Assembly: GCF_900120175.1 (NCBI RefSeq)
Contig: NZ_FQLF01000002.1
Location: 2,170,001-2,234,000 of the forward strand
DNA: 64,000 nucleotides
Origin: Oceanicoccus sp. KOV_DT_Chl
GTDB lineage: Bacteria; Pseudomonadota; Gammaproteobacteria; Pseudomonadales; Dasaniaceae
Reading direction: 5' to 3'
Below the pieces are notes generated by a model. It did not search any database. It was not told the DNA's origin and saw only the letters and a list, made by a program, of their open reading frames with translations. A program made the translations under genes and the position numbers. The first letter of the stretch is position 1. Each line of letters opens with the position of its first letter. Below, one piece after another: positions 18,339 through 28,680 of the stretch.

Positions 18339-19246
18339 ATGTCTGAAGTTTTATCCCCATTACCCCGGCTATTGGTCCTGCGTTAACTGGCACTCTGGTG
18401 TGTGCTGATCTGGATTTTCTGGTAGCGGCCTATGTTGATTATTTATCGATGACGGTCCAAGAGGCTGGTCTAGTTAGCGAGGCGCAAGCAAGTATTTGGG
18501 GAGCTGCTGAGTTAGTTGGTGCTCGCTTTTCAGTGCTGGTGTCTTCATCCGGGGTTAGTTGGATCAGGGTGGTAGAGGATGCGTTCGTCCCTGCAGCGGT
18601 GCCATTTAAACAACAAGGCTGGATGGCCCTGGAGGTGGTGGTTGCTGATGTTGATCAATTAGCTACCGAGCTGGTGGGGTCGCCGTTTGAGTTATATCGT
18701 CCCCCCGCGGATCTGGATGTCAGTGATGATATTCGCGCCATGCAGGTGATTGGCCCAGCAGGAGAAGTACTTTATTTAACGCAAGTTAAAGCGCCAGTGC
18801 CGCCGTTTGAAATCCCTATGGCCCAGTGTCGTGTTGACCGTTTATTTATTCCCGTGATGGTATGCAGTGACCGCGATACAGCCACTGCTTTCTACACCGC
18901 TTTTAGTGGTGTTAAAGACTATAAATTCGATACCAAAATTACTTCAGTCAATGCAGCTTACGGCTGGGAGCTTGAACTTAAGCACCCGGTAGCCACCGTG
19001 CAGTTGGCTGCTAATACCATGATTGAAATTGATCAAATCGAGGCGGCGGAAGCCAGACCCAATATCTTGGGGCATCTGCCAGCAGGTATCGCCATGATTA
19101 GTTATGAGGTTGATAGCATTGCTGACCTTGAATTGAGCTGCTTTACTGCACCGGTCAGAATGGATGTCGCCCCCTATAACGGGCGATTGGTCGTCTGCGG
19201 CCGTGGCGCTGGTGGCGAATTGGTTGAGCTCATCGAGCGCTGCTAG
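18339..19246 (+). CDS. VOC (glyoxalase/dioxygenase superfamily) protein, interrupted by a 1-base deletion
   Basis: A protein of about 302 residues built from repeated beta-alpha-beta-beta-beta modules typical of the vicinal oxygen chelate superfamily. Segments are LTGTLVCADLDFLVAAYVDY, VIGPAGEVLYLTQV, RLFIPVMVCSDRDTATAFY and GRGAGGELVELIE. The ATG at 18339 opens MSEVLSP. The frame is lost at the C-run 18355-18358, and one added C restores ITPAIGPALTGTLVCADL, a normal VOC start. Without it the gene would start late, at a GTG at 18398. It may be a catabolic dioxygenase or isomerase. It lies between the GntR regulator and a TonB receptor. Confidence 0.75.
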
Positions 19247-19546
19247 AGACTGCTTCGTTAAGCTGAGATCGCAAGCCGATGCAGTATTATTTCTGAATAA
19301 CTTCAAAACCTAGCTTCCTATTTGTGTGCGTGACCTCGCACTTCCTCCGCTTAATTTGTTAATTCCTAATAAAAAATGGCCTACATAAAAAGTCCGTCTA
19401 TACTGTTTTTTATAAGCAGGGAAAAGCTGTTGTGCTCGGAGAGCTGCTGGGGGGAATTACTAATGCGTCAATATGGCCAGATGCTCGTTTTACCTCTTTA
19501 ATTACATAACAAAAACATTCTCAATGAATAGGGAGAGAAAAACATC
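19247..19546. other. Non-coding leader before the TonB receptor
   Basis: About 300 AT-rich bases with no convincing reading frame. It presumably holds the promoter of the TonB receptor; I see no clear operator repeat in it. Confidence 0.4.
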
Positions 19547-21972
19547 GTGCGAAAATCAAATACCGTTCTTGCGGCAGCTATGGCGCTTACCAGTATCGGT
19601 TACACCGGCACCGCCTTGGCGCAAATTCAAAATCAAGCTTTTGCCACGTTGGAAGAGATTATTGTTACCGCGAACCGCCGGCAAGAAATGTTGCAAGACG
19701 TGCCGATGTCAATTTCGGCGTTTAATGAAAACTTCTTTAAAGATGCCGGCGTCACCGATTTTAAATCGCTAGAAAATTACGCAGCGAGCTTAAAAATTGT
19801 TTCCAATACCAGTAGCCGCGATACCTCTATCCGTATTCGTGGCATTGGTTCTGCCGGCTCTAATGCAGGTATTGACCCCAGTGTGGGGGTGTTTATTGAT
19901 GGTGTCTATCAGGGCCGGGCAGGTATGAGTCTCGGTGACTTTATGGATATCGAACGAGTGGAAGTTTTACGGGGGCCTCAGGGTACCTTATACGGTAAGA
20001 ATACTGCTGCGGGTGCTATCAGTATTATTTCCAAGGCGCCGGTAGGTGATTTTGAGGGTTCGGCTGAAGTAGTCGTTGGCAACTATGACAATGTTGAGAC
20101 GCGCGGCATGCTAAACGTGCCACTTAATGATAGTGGCAGCGCAATAAGAATTTCAGCATATAAAGTAGAGCGCGATGGCTTTGATGAGAACATTGCTGCG
20201 GATGCGCCACAAAAAGAATTAAACAATGCAGATAAATGGGGTATCAAAGCTCGGGCTTTATTTGAAACCGAAAAAATGGGTTCATTTACGTTATCGGTAG
20301 ATAAGTCTAAAGATACTTCAATTTGCTGTGCGCCAGATATTATTAGTTATGATGGATCATCCAATTTAAATTTAAGCTTTGCGGATTTGTCGACAGTAGG
20401 CATACCGATCCCTGATGCCGATCCTTATGATAGAAAGTTATACGCTGATCGAGAGTACACCAATGAGGTTGATGTCGAAGGCGTGTCGCTAGAGTGGGTC
20501 AAGGATTTGGATAATGATTTTATCTTGACCTGGATTAATGCGTATCGGACTTATGACTCCTACTCTGCATTCGATGCTGATTTTTCTTATTATGATGCGG
20601 GGGCCGGCACTACGGATGTAGATCATGAACAACGCTCATCGGAATTTAGGGTGGCTTCGCCTGAGGGCGAGACCATTGATTATCAAGTCGGTGTTTACTA
20701 CTACTACTCGGAGATGGATACCGTAGGTACAATTTCCATGTTATCCGATGCCTCTCAGGCGGCTCTCAATACCGGTAATGTGCTAAGTGGTTTTTACAAT
20801 CTTGGTGGTGATCCACCGGTTTTCCTGGATGTCAGTGGTATTTCGCCGTCGTTTTTTGACCCGGTTACTGGTACTGCTGTTAATACCGATACCAATACCC
20901 ATACCACCACCAATTATGCGGCATTTGGTCAGGCTACCTGGAATGTCAGCGATACGTTTACTGCAACCTTGGGCCTTCGCTACACCTATGAGAAGAAAGA
21001 GCGTGAAGGGAGTCAGATAACTGACCCGGCGCCGTCCACGAGTGCGGGGCCATTTGGACCTGATATCAGGACTGATGAAAGTAAGTCGGGTGAAAACGTG
21101 TCTCCTACTTTAACTTTTCGTTACTACCCTACTGAGGATGGGCGGTTAATGTATTACGCCAATATAGCTCGTGGTTTCAAGTCGGGCGGATTTAACCAGC
21201 AGCGTACCGCAAGCCCGGAGGACAATTATTTTGACGATGAAACCTCAACTAACTATGAGCTGGGCTGGAAAGGTACCTACTTGGATAGCCGCCTACAATT
21301 TAACGGCTCGATATTCTTTGTGGACTATGAGGATTTCCAGGCGCAGTCTTTTGATGGCGCCTCTATTGCGGTGCGCAATGCCGGTAGTCTTGAAAGCTAT
21401 GGTGTGGAATTGGATTTGCAATATGTACCGACGATAAACTGGTCACTGGCGGGTCTCTGGGTTATACCAAGGCCGAGTACAAGGAGTTCAAAGGCGCTGA
21501 ATGTACAGTTGCGCAGTCACGTGCCGAGTACAATGAGGCGATTGCCGGTTTGTCACCTTTTGATATTCTGCTCAGTGGGCAGCTCTTTCCAGTCGGGTGT
21601 ACCCAGGATCTGGAAGGACAAGAGCTGGATAGCTCGCCAGAATTGACCGTCAGTACTTTCTCGCAATATGAGGATTTTTCCGACCTTTTGGGCGGCAATA
21701 TGTGGTTTGCCCGGTTGGAGTATATATATACCGACTCCTTCTTTTTAGCCCAGGATTTAGATCCTAACCTGGAAAATGACGCGACCAATATGTTCAATTT
21801 ACGGTTGGGGTTACGTGATAACGATGGTGCTTGGGAGGCCACGCTGTGGGCAAGAAACCTGACGGATGAAGAATCTTACGTGGCGGGTTTGGATGTGCCG
21901 GTTCACAGTGGTTATGCAGTTTTTAATGCGCCACCCAGAACCTATGGCCTCAGTCTTCGCTATAATTTCTAG
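19547..21972 (+). CDS. TonB-dependent receptor, interrupted by a 1-base deletion
   Basis: Outer-membrane TonB-dependent receptor of about 808 residues. The GTG start follows GGGAGAG and gives a signal peptide ending A-L-A. A TonB box-like LEEIIVTANRRQE comes next, then the plug domain (RIRGIGSAGSNAGIDPSVGV, VEVLRGPQGTLYGKNTAAGA) and a beta barrel. The frame breaks at GGG 21451-21453. Adding one G gives AGSLGYTKAEYKEFKGAEC and joins the last 140 residues, which end in the expected aromatic YGLSLRYNF. The pattern fits the receptor type often linked to steroid, aromatic or siderophore uptake. The FAD monooxygenase and MFS genes follow. Confidence 0.88.
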
Positions 21973-21993
21973 CTACATTTGAGTATTGCAAAA

Positions 21994-22021
21994 GGGGCGG
22001 CCGTTTGGTTGCCCTTTTTTT
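21994..22021 (+). terminator. Probable terminator after the TonB receptor
   Basis: A GC-rich imperfect hairpin (GGGGCGGCC and GGTTGCCC arms) is followed by seven T residues. Confidence 0.6.
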
Positions 22022-22168
22022 ATGGGGGTTAGAATGCTGTGGTTAAGAGTAAGAGGATTTAATTCGGCAGAAACAAATGATATAATGTTATATCAAAGAT
22101 ATTAATAGTGGCTTGATCTAGCCATTAATTCAATCTAAGTGATTGATAAATAAAGTTTTTAGGTGAAT

Positions 22169-23374
22169 ATGATGACGACTACTCAACCAGTAATTGTGGC
22201 CGGCGCGGGTCCTGCGGGATCGTTGTTGGCGCTTTATCTAGCACAGCACGATATTCCGGTTATATTGCTGGAAAAAGAAGATAGCTTGCCTATCGATTTA
22301 CGCGCTTCCACGTTTCATCCGCCCTCATTGGAAATGCTGGATAAATTAGGCGTGACAGAAAAGCTGATTGCCAAGGGGCTAGTGGTTGATAAATACCAGT
22401 ATCGTGATCGTCGCACCGGTGAAGTCGCAGAATTCGATATGTCGATTATCGCTGACGAAACGGCGTTTCCATTCCGTTTGCAGTTAGAGCAATACGAGAT
22501 GACGATTATTGTGGGCGAAATGTTGAAAGACTATCCCCATGTGCAAGTTCGATTTGGCTGCAAAGTTGTTGATAGTAGCCAGACCGATGATCTGGTCAGT
22601 GTTGACATTGAAACGCCTGCGGGTAAAGAGACATTGACCACGCCGTTTTTAATTGGCTGTGATGGTGCTTCCAGCAATGTACGTAAATCAGCAGGTATTG
22701 GTTACGGTGGTTTTACCTACGATGAAAAGTTTTTAGTGGTCAGTACTGACTTCCCGTTCGAACAAGTGTTCGATAATTTGTCTTATGTAAATTACGTCTC
22801 TGATCCGGAAGAGTGGTGCGTTATTCTGCGGACAGAGAAAAAATGGCGAGTGCTGTGGCCAACGACATCCGATATTACAGATGAAACGTATTTGTCTGAC
22901 GACTATATTCAGGCGCGCTTGCAGCATCTTTATGCTAAAGATGGCGAGTATGATATAGGTCATCGCACGCTCTACAATGTGCATCAGCGAGTGTCAGAAA
23001 TTTATTACAATGGCCGTATTGTATTGGCGGGTGACTCATGCCATATCAATAATCCTTTGGGTGGCATGGGGATGAATGGCGGCTTGCATGATGCCGATAA
23101 TTTAGCTGAAAAATTGGTGGCAATCATTAACGATGGTGCTGATCATATTGAGAAATTTAAACACTACGACCGGCAGCGTCGTGAGTTGGCGGTTAAGTTT
23201 GTTCAGGAGCATACCATTAGCAATAAAAAGTTAATGGAATCAACGGAAACCGAAGTACAAATAGCACGGCAAAAAATGTTGATGGAAACGGCGGCAGACC
23301 CGATAAAATCGAAAGCGTTTGTAATGGAGAGAGCCATGTTGAATTGTGTGCGTGATAGCTTGGCAGTGGAATAA
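22169..23374 (+). CDS. FAD-dependent monooxygenase (PHBH-like)
   Basis: A 401-residue flavoprotein hydroxylase of the p-hydroxybenzoate hydroxylase type. The dinucleotide-binding VIVAGAGPAGSLLALYLA is at residues 9-26. The mid-protein LIGCDGASSNVRKSAGI holds the D-G motif, and the second FAD motif is RIVLAGDSCHINNPLGGMGM. The C-terminus is a helical cap. The ATG at 22169 follows TTAGGTG; GTG at 22163 is an alternative. It sits between a TonB receptor and an MFS transporter, suggesting import and hydroxylation of an aromatic or polycyclic substrate. Confidence 0.9.
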   Translation: MMTTTQPVIVAGAGPAGSLLALYLAQHDIPVILLEKEDSLPIDLRASTFHPPSLEMLDKLGVTEKLIAKGLVVDKYQYRDRRTGEVAEFDMSIIADETAFPFRLQLEQYEMTIIVGEMLKDYPHVQVRFGCKVVDSSQTDDLVSVDIETPAGKETLTTPFLIGCDGASSNVRKSAGIGYGGFTYDEKFLVVSTDFPFEQVFDNLSYVNYVSDPEEWCVILRTEKKWRVLWPTTSDITDETYLSDDYIQARLQHLYAKDGEYDIGHRTLYNVHQRVSEIYYNGRIVLAGDSCHINNPLGGMGMNGGLHDADNLAEKLVAIINDGADHIEKFKHYDRQRRELAVKFVQEHTISNKKLMESTETEVQIARQKMLMETAADPIKSKAFVMERAMLNCVRDSLAVE

Positions 23375-23392
23375 TTACAGCGGCTATAGTAA

Positions 23393-23421
23393 ACGGGGTG
23401 CATTTATGCGCCCCGTTTTTG
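23393..23421 (+). terminator. Rho-independent terminator after the monooxygenase
   Basis: ACGGGGTGCA pairs with TGCGCCCCGT (one G-T pair) around a TTTA loop and is followed by T residues. The next gene's start is only about 20 bases away. Confidence 0.8.
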
Positions 23422-23437
23422 TTTTGGGGAATTGCTT

Positions 23438-24613
23438 TTGAATAAAAATTTGCTGGGTATTTATCTGGTTACGTCACTGTCGATGGCAGGAGTCTTTACT
23501 ATCTCTCCCGCTTTACCGGCTATTGGCTTGGCGCTAGAAATTAGTAAAGCGGAAATTAGTTATTTGATAACAGCGTTTACTTTGGGGACAGTGCTAGTCG
23601 CCCCTTTTGTGGGTTTGATTGCAGATAAGGTGGGTCGTAAAAAATTATTGGTACCTTCGCTCTATCTATTTGGTATCGCTGGCTTCTGTTGCGGTTTAAC
23701 AGATTCCTTTGGTTGGTTATTATTTTGGCGATTTCTGCAAGGTGTGGGGTCTTCGGCATTGGGCACCTTGAGCAGTACCATGATAACGGATATCTATAGC
23801 GGACCTGATCGGGTGCGATACTTTGGCTACAATATGTCGGTCAATAGTATTGGAATGGTGGTGTTTCCGTTGCTCGGTGGCGCGCTAGTGGTATTCAGTT
23901 GGCGCTATCCATTTATGGTGAGCGTGATTGCCATTCCCATAGCGGTCTATAATCAAATTTTTCTGCGCTATACCGAACACCTCACAGAATTAAACACCAG
24001 GCAATACATGCAAAACTTTTTGCGCTCGCTGACTGATAGACGGGTTATGTTGGCTGCATATTTGAACTTCACTTGTTTTATAATGATGGGCGGTGCATTC
24101 CTGACATTCTATGCTCTGTTTATCACTGAAAACTTTTCTGCTGAAATAATTTTTGCTGGCGTGCATTTGCCTAGAGAATTGGTTATTGGTTTTGCAATGT
24201 CATTGTTTTCAGTGATGGTGGGGTTGGTGGCTTTTCGCCTGGGTGCCATTCATGCCCGGTTTGGCTTTAACCGGGTATTGGCATTCGCCTTTTTATCTTA
24301 CAGCGGTGCCTTTTTCCTTTTTCAATCGACATCGCATCTATTCTATGTGTTGTTGGCCTGTGCGTGGTTGGGGTTAGGACATGGCTTGGCTGCGCCTTCT
24401 TTAATGGCTTTGCATACCCGCTTGGCGCCAGCGGGTATGACGGCATCTTATTTAACTTTAAACAGTTTGGTATTTAGGCTTGGGCAAACGGTGGGGCCTA
24501 TGTTGATGGCAATGGTATTAAATGGCTACGGATTGAATGCGGTGTTTATGGTGGCAGCGTTGATTGCATTGCCGGCTGTAGTCGTCGCTTGGAGTGCAGG
24601 GTGGGCGAAGTAA
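23438..24613 (+). CDS. MFS transporter
   Basis: A 12-helix major facilitator protein of about 391 residues. The signature loop between helices 2 and 3 is GLIADKVGRKKLLVPSLYL, and helix 4 has the RFLQGVGSSALG motif typical of drug/proton antiporters. TTG at 23438 is spaced about 7 bases from GGGGA, and TTG at 23432 is an alternative. It lies directly after the terminator of the FAD monooxygenase. It may export or import a metabolite of that pathway, but substrate assignment is speculative. Confidence 0.88.
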   Translation: MNKNLLGIYLVTSLSMAGVFTISPALPAIGLALEISKAEISYLITAFTLGTVLVAPFVGLIADKVGRKKLLVPSLYLFGIAGFCCGLTDSFGWLLFWRFLQGVGSSALGTLSSTMITDIYSGPDRVRYFGYNMSVNSIGMVVFPLLGGALVVFSWRYPFMVSVIAIPIAVYNQIFLRYTEHLTELNTRQYMQNFLRSLTDRRVMLAAYLNFTCFIMMGGAFLTFYALFITENFSAEIIFAGVHLPRELVIGFAMSLFSVMVGLVAFRLGAIHARFGFNRVLAFAFLSYSGAFFLFQSTSHLFYVLLACAWLGLGHGLAAPSLMALHTRLAPAGMTASYLTLNSLVFRLGQTVGPMLMAMVLNGYGLNAVFMVAALIALPAVVVAWSAGWAK

Positions 24614-24980
24614 GTGAGTCAAGCACTGACAGGCGCAACTTAGTAATACGGTTATGATCGCTAATTCACGTAAAGTGGTTGGTTATAGTGATGAATGCTG
24701 GCGACATAATGAATGTGCCTTGGATTGTTGATTGAGTGGGCGATATATCACTCTATGTGAATAACTTTTAATGCAGGGTGCGCTATTTTGTTGCAAATGG
24801 GACGGCTGTTTGTCGGTGGCGTTTACAAAGATGAATTAGCTTACATGTGAGTGATTGTCCAACTTATTGATAACAATGGCTTGTTAGTATTTGGTGTGAA
24901 AATTGCACATATTTGTAGCCTATAAATAATTCAAAAAAGTTTGTAGTAGAAAATATAATAACGTACAGGAGTACGCTTTC
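24614..24980. other. AT-rich intergenic region
   Basis: 367 bases with no credible gene. It contains the leader and AGGAG ribosome site (just before 24981) of the VPLPA-CTERM gene. I looked for a GEMM riboswitch like the one at 44.4 kb and did not find its conserved core. Confidence 0.4.
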
Positions 24981-25705
24981 ATGTTACAGAAATATTTAAC
25001 CTTAACGGGATTGGTGCTATTTCCCTCGATTGCCCTATCTACCCCGTTATTCGATACCTTCGGGCCATTACCGGAAGCGACTTTTGGAGGTACTGGAATC
25101 CCTAACCAGGAAGTGGCAATTTCCAGCCAGTTTTCTAATGGTAGTTCAATTATCACTGTCGCCATGAGCGCTACTCAGCGTTACGGTAACCCCGCATTAA
25201 CTAATGATGGTGCAGGTACCTATTTTGCGGGAGTGGGTAGTAATACGGGCCCAGGTTCACCGGCAGGCACTCCAGAAGGTGCGCTGTGGAATTTTAATTA
25301 CTATATTGATATCGACAGCTCCACAGAAGCTTTAGCTGATTATCAAATCACCTTGTTTTACGATTTTGCCCCCGCTTTGGATAATGGGCCTACGACTTTA
25401 GGTACCATTAATATTACTAACTCCATTATTGCTAATGGCGATTTGTCAGTCAGCAAAATCGAAGGCTCCCAGAATTTAATGTTTGCCTTTTTAGCGTCTG
25501 ATAATCCAGGCTTTATTGATGCGCCGGGGGAGCTTTTAATCCCAATGCTATCGGTGAATATAATTTTGGGATTTCGGTATCGCAGGACGGTTGGGGGGTG
25601 GAGAATGTTCGAATGGATGTTCAAACCATTCCGGTTCCTGCGGCGGCATGGCTGTTTGGATCTGCGCTATTGAGCTTGCTTGGGATGAAGCGTAGTAAGC
25701 ATTAA
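24981..25705 (+). CDS. VPLPA-CTERM surface protein, interrupted by a 1-base deletion
   Basis: A secreted protein of about 241 residues, with a signal peptide at residues 1-20 and a beta-rich body. It ends in the sorting signal IPVPAAAWLFGSALLSLLGM plus basic residues, a VPLPA/PEP-CTERM tail recognised by exosortases. The tail is reached only if one base is added near 25526-25537 (G-run or T-run). The joined text reads FNPNAIGEYNFGISVSQDGW, typical for this family. As it stands, the frame ends at 25673 without a tail. No exosortase gene is in the window. Function of the body is unknown. Confidence 0.78.
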
Positions 25706-25725
25706 TTGTGCGTCAGTACTGGTAA

Positions 25726-25748
25726 GGCTCCTGCGGGAGCCTTTTTTA
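25726..25748 (+). terminator. Rho-independent terminator after the VPLPA-CTERM gene
   Basis: GGCTCC (25726-25731) and GGAGCC (25736-25741) flank a TGCG loop and are followed by a T-run. Confidence 0.9.
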
Positions 25749-26426
25749 TCATCGCAAGAAATGCCATTGTTTCTATTTTACTGTGATAAGTTTATAAAAA
25801 AGCCGACAAGGCTTAGTAGCATTGTCGGCTAGAAAATACATAGCTCAGCACTATGTGAGAGACCTTGATGGAGTGGTCAACGTTATCTCGTTACAACGTC
25901 GATACTATTGACCAGGCAAGCGACGAAATGCATCGTGGCTTATGAAGTTGTTGGTATTGTTGCCGAAGTGGCTTTGACAAATCCTAACGCCTTCACAAGA
26001 GTATCTAGCAGGGCTAAACCCTCTTCATCTTCTTTGTTGCTAGGCGGTGATCAGGTGTGATCAGCCGCGGTGCTCTGTTCTAATTCATTGCTGATACGGC
26101 GCTTCAAGGGAGCAGGGCTTCCTCAATGTTTTCGTACCAAACTGATTTAAAAGGCGCCAACTAATAACAAGGGTCTATTTATAGCGTATTTATATATTAA
26201 ATCAACCTGATATAACCAATATGACAAATAGTACCGAAAACTCTCTGTGTAGCTTTGTTTTTATTGGTAAGAGTGAGCTTGGCGAGTTTGTAACTAGACC
26301 GGTCGATTGACCACTCCTGATCACGCTTTTGCACATGAGCTTAGCTAGGCTGCTCGGTTTTGCTTCAGGGCTTTACTCCTTAAGAAGGGCTTTGTATGGT
26401 GTCATGCTTCTCTGACGGTAATTGAC
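25749..26426. other. Long gap with no intact gene
   Basis: About 680 bases. A GCCGACAA/TTGTCGGC hairpin lies near 25802-25829. On the minus strand around 25950-26150 there are broken coding-like stretches (for example EEGLALLDTLVKALGFVKAT) separated by a stop and a possible frame change. They may be the remains of a small gene, but I cannot name it. The last 200 bases presumably carry the promoter of the next gene. Confidence 0.35.
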
Positions 26427-27587
26427 ATGAAAATAATAAGCGTACTAAATTTCTGTTTAATCTTGCTAATGGCGCTTCTAGCCACGGTCATAATTGCCGA
26501 GGCTTTACCATATCGTTCTATATTATTGGGCCTGGTGTTATTGATTGCGGGTGCTTTAGTTTGGGCTCGTGCTCAGTTGGTGAGCTTTACTGGAGCGGTT
26601 AGTCGTTTGAATTATGCGTCCAATCAAGAATTTAGTGACAATGTTCGTTACCGTTATCCTAAGGATTATCACTATTTTGATTTGACTGGTGATGATGAGT
26701 TTTCTGAGGTACTCAATAAGATTAATGATTTAACTTATGCCTATCAAATGTCACAAAAATACCATTTAAGTTTTGAGATGGCGCAGCGGAATAAATTCGA
26801 TCAACACAAAACCCATGCCAATAACCATATTGTTGGCGCGTTAAATGAAATCGTTCAAACACAAAACCGGATCCAAATGCTGCATGAAGATATTTCTGCC
26901 GCACAATGTGGCAATGGTGATATACAATCTACGCTTAATTATGCGGTAGAGCGTTTAGCTGAATGTAACACGTCGATTCAGGTGTCGATTCAAGAATTGA
27001 AAGAAATTGGTAATAGCAAAGAGAGCCCTAAGGAATCGTACACCAGTATTGGTTATTTAGCGGAAGTGTTAAAAATGACCTCGAATAATGCCTTTGATAT
27101 TATGGTCAGCCCGGAGATAGAAAACTTCTATTTTTGTATTGATAGTTTGCAAACTCAAGTACTTGCTACTAAATGCAGCAAATTTATTTTGGGTAGGGAT
27201 CCTCAGGGTTTTTCGGAAGGTAAAGTGAGTATGTCGTTTACCGGCCGGGCTGGTCAGTTAATGAATTACGCTATTTGTTTTCGCCCGCCGGTGGGTTATT
27301 TGTCCGGCCCAAAGCAGCATCATGTTGAATTGTTCGATGCTATTATTAATGGCTCAAATCACTTGCAGGCCATTGAGGGATTTTTAACGGAGTCTGATGT
27401 TGTTACCATATGGGACTTGTCTCAAAAGTTAAATGCTAAAATATTATCGCGATGGATTGAAAAAGAAGCCGTGCCAGAAGTTATGCTGGTAATAACTACA
27501 GCTACTTACGCAGTTCCTCCTGTAGAAGAAGTTGTCGTTGAGTCCGACCAAAATAATGTAGTGCCATTTAAGTTGGTGGCCAAGTAG
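26427..27587 (+). CDS. Hypothetical membrane protein with cytoplasmic coiled region
   Basis: A 386-residue protein I do not recognise. Two hydrophobic segments occupy residues 5-24 and 30-48. They are followed by a long soluble region with helical, coiled-coil-like stretches (NHIVGALNEIVQTQNRIQML and surrounding). A later domain has YFCIDSLQTQVLATKCSKFI and VSMSFTGRAGQLMNYAICF. The two-helix hairpin followed by helices recalls signalling proteins, but no MCP, HAMP, kinase or GGDEF motif is visible. It is a single gene with its own terminator and a long upstream gap. Confidence 0.6.
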   Translation: MKIISVLNFCLILLMALLATVIIAEALPYRSILLGLVLLIAGALVWARAQLVSFTGAVSRLNYASNQEFSDNVRYRYPKDYHYFDLTGDDEFSEVLNKINDLTYAYQMSQKYHLSFEMAQRNKFDQHKTHANNHIVGALNEIVQTQNRIQMLHEDISAAQCGNGDIQSTLNYAVERLAECNTSIQVSIQELKEIGNSKESPKESYTSIGYLAEVLKMTSNNAFDIMVSPEIENFYFCIDSLQTQVLATKCSKFILGRDPQGFSEGKVSMSFTGRAGQLMNYAICFRPPVGYLSGPKQHHVELFDAIINGSNHLQAIEGFLTESDVVTIWDLSQKLNAKILSRWIEKEAVPEVMLVITTATYAVPPVEEVVVESDQNNVVPFKLVAK

Positions 27588-27593
27588 TAGTGA

Positions 27594-27620
27594 GCCAATC
27601 GAGTAATTGATTGGCGTTTT
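27594..27620 (+). terminator. Terminator between convergent genes
   Basis: GCCAATC (27594-27600) pairs with GATTGGC (27609-27615), followed by GTTTT. It lies just before the end of the leftward flavin reductase gene. Confidence 0.7.
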
Positions 27621-27621
27621 A

Positions 27622-28521
27622 TTAATTCCCCTTTTGACGCTCTTCGTTAATTTTATCGACGAAGGCTTCGTCCACTAAAATTACTCCTTCCTGTTTTGCG
27701 CGCTTGATGATGCCGTTGAGCGCAGTCTTCAAAAAAACTTTAGGTACGCCGGTAAGTTTTTCGCAGGCTTCATCGGTAAATTTAATCTCATCATCCAGCC
27801 GGTTTGCTGTATAGATAACAGCTTGTGCTTTAGGGCCGCGATCGGTAGGTGTGGGAATAGAGAAAGGTTTACCGTGTTCAGTAAACCAAAAATCTTTGCC
27901 ATCTCGAAAACCATAGGAAATAGGCAGGTTGGGCATTATGGCGTTATTGTTATTTATGTGATGGTGCCAACTTTCTTTTAATAAAATATTGTCAAGCTTG
28001 ATAATAAAGTTACGAGCGGAACCTTGTTCGTTGTAATTAAAATTGACCGACTCATCCAGAGTGCATTCATAAACCTGAATGGCCTCTTTAATTAACGGTG
28101 GATGTATACCATCGCCAGTGGCTCTGCCCTGAGTGGGGCTGTCAATAAAAGTAAAGTTCTGGTGTGCCATTTTTTCTGCAGTAGTCTGGCCTGGGTAGCC
28201 TAAGCCAACCACTGTTTTAAGCTGTTTTTTATCAAACTCAATAAAGTGCAAGGCACATTTTTTGGTGCGCATGAGGTTAATTGCAGTGTTGGAATTATAG
28301 CGAGTGATCAGTACCAGTGAATAATCACTAATGACACCATAAGGCATCGTAAAGGAGTGTGGCCCTATATTGGTTTGGCCCTGCTCATCTACCGTGGTTA
28401 CCAGTGCAAAGGGGAGGGGGTAGTAGGAGTTTGCCTGATACCAGTTGTCCCGGTGAGGGTTTTTAACAAAGGCTTCATCAAAGCTATTGATGCGACGGTT
28501 TTTTCGTAGCCATCCAAACAT
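27622..28521 (-). CDS. Flavin reductase-like protein with PCP_red-like C-terminus
   Basis: A 299-residue protein. Residues about 25-200 form the FMN-binding split barrel of the flavin reductase family (PLPFALVTTVDEQGQTNIGP, then NTAINLMRTKKCALHFIEFD). The last 50 residues (IKFTDEACEKLTGVPKVFLK, then RAKQEGVILVDEAFVDKINE) resemble the small PCP_red domain found on protochlorophyllide-reductase subunits and some other redox proteins. That match is by eye. It could supply reduced flavin to the LLM or monooxygenase enzymes in this window, although it is not in their operons. Confidence 0.82.
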   Translation of the reverse strand: MFGWLRKNRRINSFDEAFVKNPHRDNWYQANSYYPLPFALVTTVDEQGQTNIGPHSFTMPYGVISDYSLVLITRYNSNTAINLMRTKKCALHFIEFDKKQLKTVVGLGYPGQTTAEKMAHQNFTFIDSPTQGRATGDGIHPPLIKEAIQVYECTLDESVNFNYNEQGSARNFIIKLDNILLKESWHHHINNNNAIMPNLPISYGFRDGKDFWFTEHGKPFSIPTPTDRGPKAQAVIYTANRLDDEIKFTDEACEKLTGVPKVFLKTALNGIIKRAKQEGVILVDEAFVDKINEERQKGN

Positions 28522-28680
28522 AATTTATTTCCGTTAAGGAGTGTTAGTTATTGTTATGGTGATAAGTTGTTGTTAGTGATGTTGAATGGAAATGTTATAG
28601 TGCATGACTATTTTTCACAATCAATATGTGCCTTCTAGTGAGTTCACCATCGTATTCAATGTTCGCGGATACGCTGGCTA

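Noticed and set aside
24780-24850. Possible GEMM riboswitch before the first VPLPA-CTERM gene, because of a GGGACGG string
   Set aside because: The GCAAACC half, the GNRA stem and the GCCGGGT half are absent.
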